49,938 nt of DNA from Pseudomonas sputi (GTDB lineage Bacteria; Pseudomonadota; Gammaproteobacteria; Pseudomonadales; Pseudomonadaceae): NCBI RefSeq assembly GCF_021603585.1, contig NZ_BQHI01000032.1:1-49938 (forward strand), in the 5' to 3' direction. Below are positions 35,608-46,843 of this stretch, piece after piece. The stretch's first letter is position 1. The number at the start of each line of letters is the position of its first letter. Under the pieces are notes generated by a model that saw only the letters and a program-made list of their open reading frames with translations, had not been told where the DNA came from and searched no databases. The position numbers and the translations under genes are program-made.

Positions 35608-36063
35608 ATGCGCGTATGGATCGATGCCGACGCCTGCCCGAAAATGGCCAAGGAGCTGGTAGTCAAGTTCGCCCTCAAGCGCCGCTTCGAAGTGGTGCTG
35701 GTGGCGGGGCAGCCGCAGAGCAAACCGGCGCTGGCGATCGTCAAGCTGATCGTGGTGCCGAGCGGCCCGGATGCGGCGGATGATTATCTGGTGGAACACG
35801 CGGTGCCGGGCGAACTGGTGATCTGCAGCGACATTCCGCTGGCCGACCGGCTGGTGAAAAAGGGGGTGGCGGCGCTGGATCCGCGAGGCAAGGAGTTCGA
35901 CGCGCAGAACATGGGTGAGCGGCTGGCGACACGCAACCTGTTTACCGACCTGCGCGAGCAGGGCCAGGTCAGTGGCGGCCCGGCGCCGTTCGGTGAGCGC
36001 GAGAAGCAGGCGTTCGCCAATGCGCTGGACCGGATCCTGACGCGCCTGGCGCGTCAGGTTTGA
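35608..36063 (+). CDS. YaiI/YqxD family protein (UPF0178)
   Basis: A 151-residue soluble protein of the YaiI/YqxD family, a PIN-like nuclease fold of unproven function. It starts MRVWIDADACPKMAKELV with the acidic DADACP motif. VVPSGPDAADDYLVEHAVPGELVICSDIPLADRLVKKG holds the second acidic cluster, and LDPRGKEFDAQNMGERLATRNLFTDLRE follows. Two adjacent ATGs exist (35605 and 35608). TGAGGA at 35595-35600 is better spaced for the second. Confidence 0.88.
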   Translation: MRVWIDADACPKMAKELVVKFALKRRFEVVLVAGQPQSKPALAIVKLIVVPSGPDAADDYLVEHAVPGELVICSDIPLADRLVKKGVAALDPRGKEFDAQNMGERLATRNLFTDLREQGQVSGGPAPFGEREKQAFANALDRILTRLARQV

Positions 36064-36074
36064 TCGTCACCCGT

Positions 36075-36107
36075 TGATCGTTCCCACGCGGAGCGTGGGA
36101 ACGATCA
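36075..36107. repeat. 15-bp palindromic repeat (CGTTCCCACGC type), copy 1
   Basis: TGATCGTTCCCACGC at 36075-36089 and its exact complement at 36093-36107 flank a GGA loop. The same 15-bp arm occurs at 43935-43967 with a TCT loop. On the minus strand this copy reads TCC in the loop. It lies between the convergent yaiI-like and elbB genes and may end both transcripts. Confidence 0.85.
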
Positions 36108-36117
36108 CGGTCTCCGG

Positions 36118-36786
36118 TCAGGCGTCGTTTTCGTGAGTCAGCTCGAGCACCCGATCCACCAGTTTGTTGATCCCCGAAGCCGCTTCGCTGATTGACTGCG
36201 CCAGCATGTAGGCCGGGGTGGTCACCAGTTTGCGCGCCTTGTCTTCGATGATGTCGGTCACCGCGCAGTCTTCGTGGGTGGCGCCCATCTTGTTCATGGC
36301 GGCGGCGGTGTCGGCGTCGTTGCCGATGGTGCAGGTCACGCCGGGGCCGTAGATTTTCGCGGCCAGCGCCGGCGAGATGCAGATCAAACCAACAGGCTTG
36401 CCCGCTTCGGCAAAGGCTTCGGCCAGCGCCAGCACCTCCGGCTGCACGGTGCAGCCAGCGCCTTCGATGGCGAAATTCGACAGGTTCTTCGCCGCACCGA
36501 AACCGCCTGGCACGATCAGCGCATCGAAGTCCTCGACATCGGCCTCGCGCAGATCCTTGACGTCGCCCCGGGCGATGCGAGCCGATTCCACCAGCACGTT
36601 GCGCGACTCGGGCATTTCTTCACCGGTCAGGTGATTGATCACATGCAATTGCGCGATGTTCGGGGCGAAGCACTGCACCTGGGCACCGCGCTGGTCGAGG
36701 CGCAGCAGAGTAATGACGCTCTCCTGAATCTCGGCGCCGTCGTACACGCCGCAACCGGACAGGATCACTGCAACTTTTTTGCTCAT
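36118..36786 (-). CDS. elbB: ElbB, isoprenoid biosynthesis glyoxalase
   Basis: A 222-residue DJ-1/PfpI superfamily protein (ElbB, SCRP-27A). E. coli ElbB has glyoxalase-like activity and was linked to isoprenoid production. The start VAVILSGCGVYDGAEIQESVI is diagnostic. LIVPGGFGAAKNLSNFAIEGAGC contains the nucleophile-elbow region, and GLICISPALAAKIYGPG follows. There is no signal peptide. It is a monocistronic leftward gene between a palindromic repeat and the divergent AGMO-like gene. Confidence 0.92.
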   Translation of the reverse strand: MSKKVAVILSGCGVYDGAEIQESVITLLRLDQRGAQVQCFAPNIAQLHVINHLTGEEMPESRNVLVESARIARGDVKDLREADVEDFDALIVPGGFGAAKNLSNFAIEGAGCTVQPEVLALAEAFAEAGKPVGLICISPALAAKIYGPGVTCTIGNDADTAAAMNKMGATHEDCAVTDIIEDKARKLVTTPAYMLAQSISEAASGINKLVDRVLELTHENDA

Positions 36787-36901
36787 GGGTTTCTCTCCAG
36801 ATTCATGGCGTTAAATGTCCTCTAATTTGTCGTTCGTTGCCATAGGATCAAGCCGCGGCTACACCTAGGATCTGTGCTACAGATTCCGACCAGGGCGCGT
36901 C

Positions 36902-38137
36902 ATGAACTTCATCCTGTATGCGGTACCGTTTTTCTTCGTGTTGATTGCGGCGGAGCTCATCGCCGACCGCTGGCGCGGGATGAGCAACTATCGCCTGGCC
37001 GATGCGGTGAACAGCATCAGCACCGGGGTGTTGTCGACCACCACCGGCCTGTTGACCAAGGGCGTGGGCCTGGTGACCTATGCGTTTGCCCTGGAGCATC
37101 TGGCGCTGGTCAGGTTGTCGGCGGACAGTGTCTGGGTCTGGGTGTTTGCCTTTGTCTTCTATGACTTCTGCTATTACTGGCTGCATCGCCTGGGCCATGA
37201 ACGGAACATTCTCTGGGCGGCGCATTCGGTGCATCACCAGAGCGAGGACTACAACCTTTCCACGGCCTTGCGCCAGACCAGCACCGGGTTTCTGTTGAGC
37301 TGGATCTTCTACCTGCCGATGGCCGTGTTCGGGGTGCCTTTGCTGGTGTTCGTCAGCGTTGCGGCGCTGAATCTGCTGTATCAGTTCTGGGTCCATACCC
37401 GGCACATTCCCAAGCTCGGCTGGTTCGAGTGGTGCTTCGTCACGCCGTCCAATCATCGGGCCCACCATGCACAGAACGCTCTCTACATGGATCGCAACTA
37501 TGGCGGGGTGTTCATTATTTGGGACCGTCTGTTCGGCTCGTTCCAGGAAGAGGACGACAACGAGCCGGTGATTTTCGGCGTGACCACGCCATTGGCGAGC
37601 TGGAATCCGTTGTGGGCCAACCTGCAGTTCTACGCGCAGCTGTGGGACGATGCGCGCCGGGCCGAGCGTACGTGGGACAAGATCCGGATCTGGTTCATGC
37701 GTACCGGCTGGCGGCCGGCGGACGTCGCGGCGAAGTACCCGATGAGCAAGCGGGACTTGAGTCAGTTCCGCAAATTCGAAGTGCCGCTGGACAGCCGTCA
37801 GCAGTGGTACGTGGGGTTGCAGTTTGGCGTCTATGTGGCGCTGGGCAGTTATCTGATGAATCTGGAACACAGTCTGCCTACCGGAGCATTGGTGCTGGGC
37901 TGGGGCGCGGTGGCGTTCGGTTTGTTCGTGTTGGGCGTGGCCCTGGAGAATCGCCCGTGGGCGGCGAAGCTGGAAGTGTTGCGGCTGGCATCGAACCTGC
38001 CGCTGGTGTGGCTGGCGCCGCAGTTCGGGCTCTGGCCGGCCAGCCCGGGGATATGGGTCGGCCTGCTCATTTACAGCCTGCTCAGCGGCATCGGGCTGTA
38101 TGGCTGCCGCCAGCGACTTACTCGGCTGGCGTCTTAG
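36902..38137 (+). CDS. Sterol desaturase/AGMO-like membrane hydroxylase
   Basis: A 411-residue fatty-acid-hydroxylase superfamily protein with several transmembrane helices and histidine clusters for a di-iron centre: HRLGH (95-99), HSVHH (108-112), HTRH (165-168), HRAHH (185-189). The order and the WLHRLGHERNILWAAHSVHHQSEDYNL stretch resemble alkylglycerol monooxygenase (TMEM195), which cleaves ether lipids with a pterin cofactor. The C-terminal part adds three to four more helices. The substrate here is unknown. The ATG at 36902 lies at a good distance from elbB. Its 3' end overlaps the convergent DedA gene by 20 bp. Confidence 0.85.
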   Translation: MNFILYAVPFFFVLIAAELIADRWRGMSNYRLADAVNSISTGVLSTTTGLLTKGVGLVTYAFALEHLALVRLSADSVWVWVFAFVFYDFCYYWLHRLGHERNILWAAHSVHHQSEDYNLSTALRQTSTGFLLSWIFYLPMAVFGVPLLVFVSVAALNLLYQFWVHTRHIPKLGWFEWCFVTPSNHRAHHAQNALYMDRNYGGVFIIWDRLFGSFQEEDDNEPVIFGVTTPLASWNPLWANLQFYAQLWDDARRAERTWDKIRIWFMRTGWRPADVAAKYPMSKRDLSQFRKFEVPLDSRQQWYVGLQFGVYVALGSYLMNLEHSLPTGALVLGWGAVAFGLFVLGVALENRPWAAKLEVLRLASNLPLVWLAPQFGLWPASPGIWVGLLIYSLLSGIGLYGCRQRLTRLAS

Positions 38138-38774
38138 GGCCGGCGGCGTTGGTCATTTCGGCTTTGTGCCGTTCGGCCTTGGCCAGTAGCTCGGCCTGTT
38201 CTTCCTCGTAGACCTTTTTCGCCAGCCGGGCGTTCTTGAACCGGCGACGCAGCCACAGGCCCAGGCCGAGCACCAGCAGCGCGCCCAGCACCCACAGCTC
38301 ATATTTCTTGATGCTGCCGAGCATGCCTTCGAGCACGGCGCCGAAATGGTAGGCGGCAGCAGCCAGGGCGGTGGCCCAGATCGCGGCGCCGATACCGTTG
38401 AGCAGCAGATAGCGTCCTGGCGGATAGCCCGACAGGCCGATTGCCACCGGCATCACCGTGCGCAGGCCGTACACGAAGCGAAAGCTCAGGACCCAGATGT
38501 CCGGGTGCCTGCGGATGTGTTCCAGCGCGCGGTCGCCCATCATCTGCCAGCGCGGTTTGCGCGCCAGCAATTTGCGTCCGTGCTTGCGGCCCAGGAAGTA
38601 CCACAGCTGATCGCCGGCATAGCTGCCGAAGAATGCCACGACCACCACCAGTTTGATGTCCATGTATTCACGGAACGCGAGGAAGCCCGCGAGTACCAGG
38701 ATGGTTTCGCCTTCGAAAAATGTCCCGAGAAACAGGGCAAAGTAGCCGAAGTCATGCAGAAATTGTTGGAGCAT
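38118..38774 (-). CDS. DedA family membrane protein
   Basis: A 218-residue DedA/VTT-domain protein; members of this family act as lipid (undecaprenyl-phosphate or phospholipid) scramblases and affect proton-motive-force and cationic-peptide tolerance. Conserved parts are LFLGTFFEGETILVLAGFLAF, YAGDQLWYFLGRKHGRKLL and the arginine-containing FRFVYGLRTVMPVAIGLSGYPPGRYLLLNGIGAAIWA. The C-terminal tail is charged and disordered (VYEEEQAELLAKAERHKAE). It is read towards the AGMO-like gene, with 20 bp of 3' overlap. Confidence 0.9.
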   Translation of the reverse strand: MLQQFLHDFGYFALFLGTFFEGETILVLAGFLAFREYMDIKLVVVVAFFGSYAGDQLWYFLGRKHGRKLLARKPRWQMMGDRALEHIRRHPDIWVLSFRFVYGLRTVMPVAIGLSGYPPGRYLLLNGIGAAIWATALAAAAYHFGAVLEGMLGSIKKYELWVLGALLVLGLGLWLRRRFKNARLAKKVYEEEQAELLAKAERHKAEMTNAAGPKTPAE

Positions 38775-38796
38775 TGTCTGGGTGCTGGCGAAATGA

Positions 38797-39996
<1,200 letters not shown>

Positions 39997-40014
39997 CCCT
40001 CCCAGGAACATTCG

Positions 40015-42240
40015 ATGAATACCGAAGGACTCACTGAAGTTGCCGTAAAAGAAGCTCAACCGGTGGTCGAGCAGATCACCGAAACCCCGCCGGAACTGGA
40101 GCCTGCGCCACCCGCGCCGGCAACCGAGCCTGCCGCGGCGGTTCCGGCGATCGTGATTCCCGGCCTGGATGACAGCAGCCTGTACATCCACCGTGAATTG
40201 TCGCAACTGCAGTTCAACATCCGCGTGCTGGAACAGGCGCTGGACGAGTCCTACCCGTTGCTGGAGCGGCTGAAGTTCCTGCTGATCTTCTCCAGCAACC
40301 TCGACGAATTCTTCGAAATCCGCGTTGCCGGCCTCAAGAAGCAGATCACCTTCGCCCGCGAACAGGCCGGCGCCGATGGTCTGCAACCGCATCAGGCACT
40401 GGCCCGCATCAGCGAGCTGGTGCACGGTCACGTAGACCGTCAGTACGCAATCCTCAACGACATCCTGCTGCCGGAGCTGGAAAAGCATCAGGTGCGTTTC
40501 ATCCGTCGGCGCAACTGGACGACCAAGCTCAAGACCTGGGTGCGCCGCTATTTCCGCGACGAAATCGCGCCTATCATCACCCCGATCGGCCTCGACCCGA
40601 CGCACCCGTTCCCGTTGCTGGTGAACAAGAGCCTGAACTTCATCGTCGAGCTCGAGGGTATCGACGCCTTCGGTCGTGACTCCGGTCTGGCGATCATCCC
40701 GGCGCCGCGTCTGCTGCCGCGGATCATCAAGGTGCCGGAAGAAGTCGGCGGCCCTGGCGACAACTATGTGTTCCTGTCGTCGATGATCCACGCCCACGCC
40801 GATGACCTGTTCCAGGGCATGAAGGTCAAGGGCTGCTACCAGTTCCGCCTGACCCGCAACGCCGACCTTGCGCTCGACTCCGAAGACGTCGAAGACCTGG
40901 CCCGCGCCCTGCGTGGCGAGCTGTTCTCGCGTCGTTACGGCGACGCCGTGCGTCTGGAAGTCGCCGATACCTGCCCGAAACACCTGTCGGACTACCTGCT
41001 CAAACAGTTCAACCTGAGCGAGACCGAGCTGTACCAGGTCAACGGTCCGGTGAACCTGACGCGTCTGTTCAGCATCACCGGTCTGGACAGCCATCCGGAG
41101 CTGCAATACACGCCGTTCACGCCGCAGATCCCGAAACTGCTGCAAAACAGCGAGAACATTTTCAGCGTGGTCAGCAAGCAGGACATCCTGCTGCTGCACC
41201 CGTTCGAGTCGTTCACCCCGGTGGTCGACCTGTTGCGCCAGGCCGCCAAGGACCCGCATGTTCTGGCCGTGCGCCAGACCCTGTACCGCTCCGGCGCCAA
41301 CTCGGAAATCGTCGATGCGCTGGTGGACGCCGCGCGTAACGGCAAGGAAGTGACGGCCGTCATCGAGCTGCGTGCGCGCTTCGACGAAGAATCCAACCTG
41401 CAACTGGCCAGCCGTCTGCAGGCGGCCGGTGCGGTGGTGATCTACGGCGTGGTCGGCTTCAAGACCCACGCCAAGATGATGTTGATCCTGCGTCGCGAGC
41501 AGGGCGAGATCGTGCGTTACGCGCACCTCGGTACCGGTAACTACCACGCCGGCAACGCCCGTCTGTACACCGACTACAGCCTGCTGACTTCCGACGACGC
41601 CCTGTGCGAAGACGTCGGCAAACTGTTCAGCCAGTTGATCGGCATGGGCAAGACGCTGCGCATGAAGAAGCTGCTGCATGCGCCGTTCACCCTGAAGAAG
41701 GGCATGCTCGACATGATCACCCGCGAGACGCAATTCGCGCTCGACGGCAAGCCTGCGCACATCATCGCCAAGTTCAACTCGCTGACCGATCCGAAGATCA
41801 TCCGCGCGCTGTACAAGGCCAGCCAGTCCGGCGTGCGCATCGATCTGGTGGTGCGCGGCATGTGCTGCCTGCGTCCGGGCATCGCCGGGGTTTCGCACAA
41901 CATTCACGTGCGCTCGATCATCGGCCGCTTCCTCGAGCACACCCGGGTGTTCTACTTCCTCAACGGTGGCGAGGAGCAGATGTTCCTGTCCAGCGCCGAC
42001 TGGATGGAGCGCAACCTCGACAAGCGCGTCGAGACCTGTTTCCCGGTGGAAGGCAAGAAGCTGCTGACCCGGGTCAAGAAAGAGCTGGAGCTGTACCTGA
42101 CCGACAACACCCACAGCTGGAGCCTGCAATCGGACGGCCGCTACATCCGCAACACGCCAACCGGCAACCAGAACCCGCGCAGCGCGCAGGCGACGTTGCT
42201 GGAGCGGCTGGGCAGCCCGATTCTGCCGGTCAGCAGCTGA
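40015..42240 (+). CDS. ppk1: Polyphosphate kinase PPK1
   Basis: A 741-residue enzyme that reversibly builds polyphosphate from ATP. A Pro/Ala/Glu-rich N-terminal extension (about 1-50) precedes the conserved [23 protein letters not shown]. The catalytic domain has the phospho-acceptor His485 in [10 protein letters not shown] and [22 protein letters not shown] later. The gene follows hemB by 18 bp, so it is probably transcribed with it from the Pho-box promoter. It is convergent with ppx, which degrades the product. Confidence 0.97.
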   Translation: MNTEGLTEVAVKEAQPVVEQITETPPELEPAPPAPATEPAAAVPAIVIPGLDDSSLYIHRELSQLQFNIRVLEQALDESYPLLERLKFLLIFSSNLDEFFEIRVAGLKKQITFAREQAGADGLQPHQALARISELVHGHVDRQYAILNDILLPELEKHQVRFIRRRNWTTKLKTWVRRYFRDEIAPIITPIGLDPTHPFPLLVNKSLNFIVELEGIDAFGRDSGLAIIPAPRLLPRIIKVPEEVGGPGDNYVFLSSMIHAHADDLFQGMKVKGCYQFRLTRNADLALDSEDVEDLARALRGELFSRRYGDAVRLEVADTCPKHLSDYLLKQFNLSETELYQVNGPVNLTRLFSITGLDSHPELQYTPFTPQIPKLLQNSENIFSVVSKQDILLLHPFESFTPVVDLLRQAAKDPHVLAVRQTLYRSGANSEIVDALVDAARNGKEVTAVIELRARFDEESNLQLASRLQAAGAVVIYGVVGFKTHAKMMLILRREQGEIVRYAHLGTGNYHAGNARLYTDYSLLTSDDALCEDVGKLFSQLIGMGKTLRMKKLLHAPFTLKKGMLDMITRETQFALDGKPAHIIAKFNSLTDPKIIRALYKASQSGVRIDLVVRGMCCLRPGIAGVSHNIHVRSIIGRFLEHTRVFYFLNGGEEQMFLSSADWMERNLDKRVETCFPVEGKKLLTRVKKELELYLTDNTHSWSLQSDGRYIRNTPTGNQNPRSAQATLLERLGSPILPVSS

Positions 42241-42260
42241 CCGCAGCTCTCAAAACAATA

Positions 42261-42291
42261 AAAAAGGCGATCCATCCGGATCGCCTTTTTT
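42261..42291 (+). terminator. Terminator between ppk1 and ppx
   Basis: AAAAAGGCGATCC at 42261-42273 pairs with GGATCGCCTTTTT at 42278-42290, loop ATCC. It is bidirectional, serving the convergent ppk1 and ppx. Confidence 0.92.
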
Positions 42292-42306
42292 GCGCCTGCC
42301 CGTTAC

Positions 42307-43809
42307 TCAATGCACGGTCAGGACAATCCCCACCCGCGTCAGCCACTCGGCCTCAAGCCCGAAATCCGCCTGGGTCAGCTGGTTTTCATCCAGCCAGTTC
42401 TCCGGGAATTCCACATCGAGGTTGTTGCCGTTGGCATGCAGCGCCACTTGCGGCATCGCCTGGGTGCCACGGATGTGGTGGAACAGGATGGCGAAACGCA
42501 GCAGCACGCACAGGCGGATCAATTTGGCGCCGTCGTCGCCGAACTCGGCAAACTTGTCCTTGGGGATGTTGCGGCGGTGACCGCGCACCAGCAGGGCAAG
42601 CATTTGCTGGTCTTCGCGGGAGAACCCGGCGAGGTCCGAGTGTTCGATCAGGTAAGCGCCGTGCTTGTGGTAGTGATAGTGCGCGATGTCGAGCCCGACT
42701 TCGTGCACTTTCGCCGCCCAGCCCAGCAGTTCGCGCCAGATGCCGTCTTCCAGCTCCCAGTCCTCTGCCACTTGATCGAACGCGTGCAAGGCTTTGCGCT
42801 CAACCCGTGCGGCCTGTTCCAGGTCGACGTGGTAGCGCTCCATGAGCGAGGTCAGGGTGCGTTCGCGCACGTCTTCGTGGTGATGGCGACCCAGCAGGTC
42901 ATACAGCACGCCTTCACGCAGGGCGCCTTCGCAGTGATCCATGCGTTGCAGTTCTAGGGCGTCGAAGATCGCTTCGAGAATCGCCAGGCCCGCCGGGAAG
43001 ATCGCTCGGCGATCCGGCTTGATGCCTTCGAAATCGATCTTGTCGACATCGCCGAGTTTGAACAGGCGGCGCTTGAGCCACGCCAGACCTTCAGCATTCA
43101 CTTCGCCGGTGCCATGGCCGCCAGCCTTCAGCGCCAGGCCGATGGCGCGGATGGTGCCTGAGGAGCCAATGGCTTCATCCCAGGTCAGGCGGTGCAGGGC
43201 GTGTTCGATGCTCATGATTTCCAGCCGCGCCGCCGTGTACGCCTGGGCGTAGCGGGCCGGGGTGATCTTGCCGTCCTTGAAATAGCGCTGGGTGAAACTC
43301 ACGCAACCCATTTGCAGGCTTTCGCGCAGCAGCGGTTCGAAACGCTGGCCGATGATAAATTCGGTACTGCCGCCGCCGATGTCGGCGACCAGACGTTTGC
43401 CCGGGGTGTCGGCGAGGGTGTGGGACACGCCGAGGTAGATCAGGCGCGCCTCTTCACGGCCGGAGATGACTTCCACCGGATGGCCGAGGATTTCTTCGGC
43501 ACGGCGGATGAATTCGCCACGGTTGCGCGCCTCGCGCAGAGCGTTGGTGCCGACGATCCGCACGGCGCCCAGCGGCATGCCGTTGATCAGTTGGGCAAAG
43601 CGCTTGAGGCAGTCGAGCCCGCGCTGCATGGATTCTTCGTTGAGCTGACGCTCATCGTCGATGCCGGCGGCCAGCTGAACCTTTTCTCCGAGCCGTTCGA
43701 GAATACGGATTTCGCCGTTCTGGGCCTTGGCCACGACCATATGAAAGCTGTTGGAGCCCAGGTCGATCGCGGCGATCAGGGACAGATTCTTGGCTTGGGA
43801 TTGCGGCAT
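42307..43809 (-). CDS. ppx: Exopolyphosphatase Ppx
   Basis: A 500-residue exopolyphosphatase/pppGpp phosphohydrolase. The N-terminal actin-like ATPase-fold has [41 protein letters not shown] and [12 protein letters not shown]. The C-terminal half is helical with an HD-type domain ([27 protein letters not shown]). The ATG at 43809 gives [21 protein letters not shown]. Together with ppk1 it sets polyphosphate turnover. Here it is followed upstream by a palindromic repeat and an ABC transporter operon, not by trxA. Confidence 0.95.
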   Translation of the reverse strand: MPQSQAKNLSLIAAIDLGSNSFHMVVAKAQNGEIRILERLGEKVQLAAGIDDERQLNEESMQRGLDCLKRFAQLINGMPLGAVRIVGTNALREARNRGEFIRRAEEILGHPVEVISGREEARLIYLGVSHTLADTPGKRLVADIGGGSTEFIIGQRFEPLLRESLQMGCVSFTQRYFKDGKITPARYAQAYTAARLEIMSIEHALHRLTWDEAIGSSGTIRAIGLALKAGGHGTGEVNAEGLAWLKRRLFKLGDVDKIDFEGIKPDRRAIFPAGLAILEAIFDALELQRMDHCEGALREGVLYDLLGRHHHEDVRERTLTSLMERYHVDLEQAARVERKALHAFDQVAEDWELEDGIWRELLGWAAKVHEVGLDIAHYHYHKHGAYLIEHSDLAGFSREDQQMLALLVRGHRRNIPKDKFAEFGDDGAKLIRLCVLLRFAILFHHIRGTQAMPQVALHANGNNLDVEFPENWLDENQLTQADFGLEAEWLTRVGIVLTVH

Positions 43810-43934
43810 GGTCTGGGGTCTCGGTCGATAACCCCGACATCGTGCCACGATCAAACGCTGCCGCCAACGCGCATGGTTCAAACCCTTGATCCTGCGCATA
43901 AAAGCCCTGCCCGCTACGGACGCTGATCGTTCAA

Positions 43935-43967
43935 TGATCGTTCCCACGCTCTGCGTGGGAACGATCA
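43935..43967. repeat. 15-bp palindromic repeat (CGTTCCCACGC type), copy 2
   Basis: TGATCGTTCCCACGC at 43935-43949 and its exact complement at 43953-43967 flank TCT. It is the same arm as the copy at 36075-36107. It lies between the 3' end of the ABC operon (stop at 43985) and the ppx start, so it may end the ABC transcript and insulate ppx. Confidence 0.85.
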
Positions 43968-43984
43968 GAAGTCCCGAAGATCCT

Positions 43985-44722
43985 TCAGGCTGTCGCTTCG
44001 ACGGTGCCAATGAAATTCGCCAGCTCCGGCGTCTGCGGATCGGCAAACAGCACTTTCGGATCCCCGACCTCATGTACCTTGCCCTGGTGCATGAACACCA
44101 GTTTGTCCCCGACCTCCCGGGCGAAGCGCATTTCGTGGGTGACCATGATCAGCGTCATGCCTTCCTTCGCGAGCTGACGAACCACGCTGAGCACTTCGTT
44201 GACCAGCTCCGGGTCCAGCGCCGAGGTGATCTCGTCGCACAGCAACACCTTGGGCGACATCGCCAGCGCCCGGGCAATCGCCACGCGCTGTTGCTGGCCG
44301 CCGGAAAGGCGCTCAGGGAAGGCATCGAACTTTTCGCCCAGGCCGACGCGCTCGAGCATCTGCCGCGCCAGCTCCTGCGCCTTGGCCTTGGGCACTTTCT
44401 GCACCACTTGCGGCGCGAGCATCACGTTCTCGCCCACCGTCAGGTGCGGGAACAGGTTGAACTGCTGAAACACCATGCCGACTTTCTGTCGCAGGCTGCG
44501 CAGGTCGGCGCGTGCGGCGTCGAGATATTCGCCGTCGACTTCGATCACGCCGTCGTTGATCGACTCCAGACCGTTGAGGGTGCGCAGCAGGGTGGACTTG
44601 CCCGAGCCGCTGCGGCCGATGATTGCCACCACCTGGCCTTCCTCGACACTCAGGTCGATGCCTTTGAGCACGTGGTGATCGCCGTAGTATTTATGCAGGG
44701 CGGAAATTCTAAGCAGAGGCAT
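43985..44722 (-). CDS. Amino-acid ABC transporter ATP-binding protein
   Basis: A 245-residue ATPase of the polar amino acid (GlnQ/HisP) type. Walker A is [13 protein letters not shown], the Q-loop [14 protein letters not shown], the signature [15 protein letters not shown], Walker [15 protein letters not shown] and the switch histidine [10 protein letters not shown]. The ATG at 44722 overlaps the second permease by 14 bp. It completes the four-component uptake system and is the last gene of the leftward operon. Confidence 0.95.
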   Translation of the reverse strand: MPLLRISALHKYYGDHHVLKGIDLSVEEGQVVAIIGRSGSGKSTLLRTLNGLESINDGVIEVDGEYLDAARADLRSLRQKVGMVFQQFNLFPHLTVGENVMLAPQVVQKVPKAKAQELARQMLERVGLGEKFDAFPERLSGGQQQRVAIARALAMSPKVLLCDEITSALDPELVNEVLSVVRQLAKEGMTLIMVTHEMRFAREVGDKLVFMHQGKVHEVGDPKVLFADPQTPELANFIGTVEATA

Positions 44723-45359
44723 GCAGTCTCCTTTCCAGGTAGCGCGCACTGAGGGACAGGGGGTAGCAGAGCAGGAAGTAGCCCAGGGCGACTAGGCCAT
44801 AGACCATGAACGGTTCGAAGGTGGCATTGGCGAGCATGCCGCCGGTCTTGGTCAGTTCGGTGAAGCCGATGATCGAGGTCACGGCGGTGCCCTTGACCAC
44901 TTGCACCGAGAAGCCCACGGTCGGTGCCACGGCAATCCTCAGCGCCTGCGGCAGGATCACGTAACGCAGTTGCTCCAGCGGATTGAGCGCCAGGCTGGAT
45001 GAGGCTTCCCACTGGCCATTGGGAATCGCCTCGACGCAACCGCGCCAGATCTCCGCCAGATAAGCACTGGTGAAGAGCGTCAGGGCAATTGCCGCCGCCA
45101 TCCACGGTGAAATTTCCACCCCGGCCAGCGCCACGCCGAAGAACACCAGAAACAGTTGCATCAGCAACGGCGTGCCCTGAAACAGTTCGATCCAGGTGCG
45201 CGCGATGCTGCTGGGCAGCGGGTTTTTCGAGATGCGCATGATCAGGATCAGCAAGCCGACGATCCCGCCGCCGATGAACGCCACCAACGACAACGCCAGC
45301 GTCCACTGCAGGCCGGTCAGCAGGTTGCGCAGGATGTCCCAGAACGTGAAGTCGCTCAT
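44709..45359 (-). CDS. Amino-acid ABC transporter permease 2
   Basis: A 216-residue membrane protein of the HisMQ permease family with five hydrophobic segments. The ATPase-contact EAA loop is seen as EAIPNGQWEASSSLALNPLEQLRYVILPQALRIAVAP. An early ELFQGTPLLMQLFLVFFG segment is typical of polar amino-acid permeases. The ATG at 45359 overlaps the first permease by 4 bp, so translation is coupled. Confidence 0.93.
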   Translation of the reverse strand: MSDFTFWDILRNLLTGLQWTLALSLVAFIGGGIVGLLILIMRISKNPLPSSIARTWIELFQGTPLLMQLFLVFFGVALAGVEISPWMAAAIALTLFTSAYLAEIWRGCVEAIPNGQWEASSSLALNPLEQLRYVILPQALRIAVAPTVGFSVQVVKGTAVTSIIGFTELTKTGGMLANATFEPFMVYGLVALGYFLLCYPLSLSARYLERRLHASA

Positions 45360-46036
45360 TGGCTGCTCCTTGCGCTGCTTTTCGACAAGTAGCGCCGACC
45401 GAGCCAGTTCAACAACTGACGGATCAGCAGCGCCATGCACAGATAAATGAGGGTGGTCAGAGCGTAAGTTTCAAAGGCGCGGAAGTTGCGCGATTGAATG
45501 AAGTTGGCGGCGAAGCTCAATTCTTCGGTGGCGATCTGTGAACACACCGCCGAACCGAGCATCACAATGATGATCTGGCTGCTCAGCGCCGGCCAGACCT
45601 TGCCCAGCGCGGGCAGCAGCACCACGTGGCGGAAGGCTTCGAAGCGGCTCATCGCCAATGCCGCCGCCGCTTCCAGTTGCCCGCGCGGGATCGCCTGGAT
45701 GCCGGCGCGGATGATTTCGGTCGAGTACGCCCCCAGGTTGATCACCATCGCCAGCACCGCCGCCTGCCACTCGGAAATCTGCACGCCGAGGGACGGCAGG
45801 CCGAAGAAGATGAAAAACAACTGCACCAGAAACGGCGTGTTGCGGATCAACTCCACATACACGCCGAAGATCGCCGAGAACGGGCGGATGTTCCACGCCC
45901 GTACCAGCGCCCCGACGATACCCACGCCAACCCCGAAGAGTGCGCCGATGGCCGTCAGCTCAAGGGTGAACAGGGCCCCGCGCAGCAGCAGGTCGGTGTT
46001 TTCCACCACCGGCAAGAAATCGAACTGATAGGCCAT
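45356..46036 (-). CDS. Amino-acid ABC transporter permease 1
   Basis: A 226-residue HisMQ-type permease. The first hydrophobic segment contains GALFTLELTAIGALFGVGVGIVGALVR. ELIRNTPFLVQLFFIFFGLP and the EAA loop QAIPRGQLEAAAALAMSRFEAFRHVVLLPALGKVWPAL follow. It is 21 bp after the binding-protein gene and overlaps permease 2 by 4 bp. The two permeases likely form a heterodimer. Confidence 0.93.
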   Translation of the reverse strand: MAYQFDFLPVVENTDLLLRGALFTLELTAIGALFGVGVGIVGALVRAWNIRPFSAIFGVYVELIRNTPFLVQLFFIFFGLPSLGVQISEWQAAVLAMVINLGAYSTEIIRAGIQAIPRGQLEAAAALAMSRFEAFRHVVLLPALGKVWPALSSQIIIVMLGSAVCSQIATEELSFAANFIQSRNFRAFETYALTTLIYLCMALLIRQLLNWLGRRYLSKSSARSSQ

Positions 46037-46057
46037 GAAAGTCTCCCGCGTCGCCGG

Positions 46058-46843
46058 TCAGAGGTCGGCCGGCAGCGGCTCTTTGAGCCAGGTCTGCGCG
46101 TTCTTTTCCAGCGCACCGTCAGCCTTGGCGGTGGTCAGGATCTCGTTGACCTTGCCCAGCAGCGCCGGCTCGTTCTTGTTCACGCCGACGTAGACCGGCG
46201 AATCCTTGAGCTTCACTTTCAGCGCGGGTACGCGTTTGGGGTTCTTCTCGCTGATCGCGACCATCACCACGTTGCCGCTGGCGATCAGGTCGACTTGCCC
46301 TGCAAGGTAGGCGGCGATGGTCGAGTTGTTGTCTTCGAAACGCTTGATGGTCACGCCTTCGGGGGCGACCTTGGTCAGCTCGATGTCTTCGATGGCGCCC
46401 CGGGTGACGCTGATGGTCTTGCCCTTCAGGTCGTCGAGGGTGCTGACGGCTGCGTCCGGCGGGCCGAACACGGCGAGGTAGAACGGCGCATAGGCGCGGG
46501 AGAAATCGATGACCTTCTCGCGCTCGGGGTTTTTGCCGAGGCTGGAAATCACCAGGTCGACCTTGCCGGTGGTCAGGAACGGGATGCGGTTCGTGCTGTT
46601 GACCGGGGTCAGTTCGAGTTTGACCTTGAGCTGGTCAGCCAGCAGTTTCGCGGTGTCGATATCGAGGCCGCGCGGCTTCATGTCCGGGCCGACCGAACCG
46701 AACGGCGGGAAGTCCTGAGGCACGGCGACTTTCAAGGTGCCACGTTTGACCACGTCGTCCAGACCGTCGGCATGGGCGGGGGCCTGGCTGAGCATCAGAC
46801 CGGCAAACAGGGCGGCGAGGAGGGCGCTGTAACGCTTCGTCAT
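46058..46843 (-). CDS. Amino-acid ABC transporter substrate-binding protein
   Basis: A 261-residue periplasmic binding protein of family 3. The signal peptide is about 25 residues, ending AHA-DG. The domain begins DDVVKRGTLKVAVPQDFPPFGSVGPDMKPRGLDIDTAKLLADQL. VDLVISSLGKNPEREKVIDFSRAYAP is the family signature region. The ligand cannot be told, but family-3 proteins bind polar or charged amino acids or opine-like compounds. I chose the ATG at 46843 (GGAG spacing 7) instead of an in-frame TTG two codons upstream. Confidence 0.93.
   Translation of the reverse strand: MTKRYSALLAALFAGLMLSQAPAHADGLDDVVKRGTLKVAVPQDFPPFGSVGPDMKPRGLDIDTAKLLADQLKVKLELTPVNSTNRIPFLTTGKVDLVISSLGKNPEREKVIDFSRAYAPFYLAVFGPPDAAVSTLDDLKGKTISVTRGAIEDIELTKVAPEGVTIKRFEDNNSTIAAYLAGQVDLIASGNVVMVAISEKNPKRVPALKVKLKDSPVYVGVNKNEPALLGKVNEILTTAKADGALEKNAQTWLKEPLPADL

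Noticed and set aside
33597-35744. Long minus-strand open frame opposite the FTR1 gene
   Set aside because: It is antisense to a well-supported gene, with a Arg/Gln/His-rich translation typical of reversed high-GC codons.
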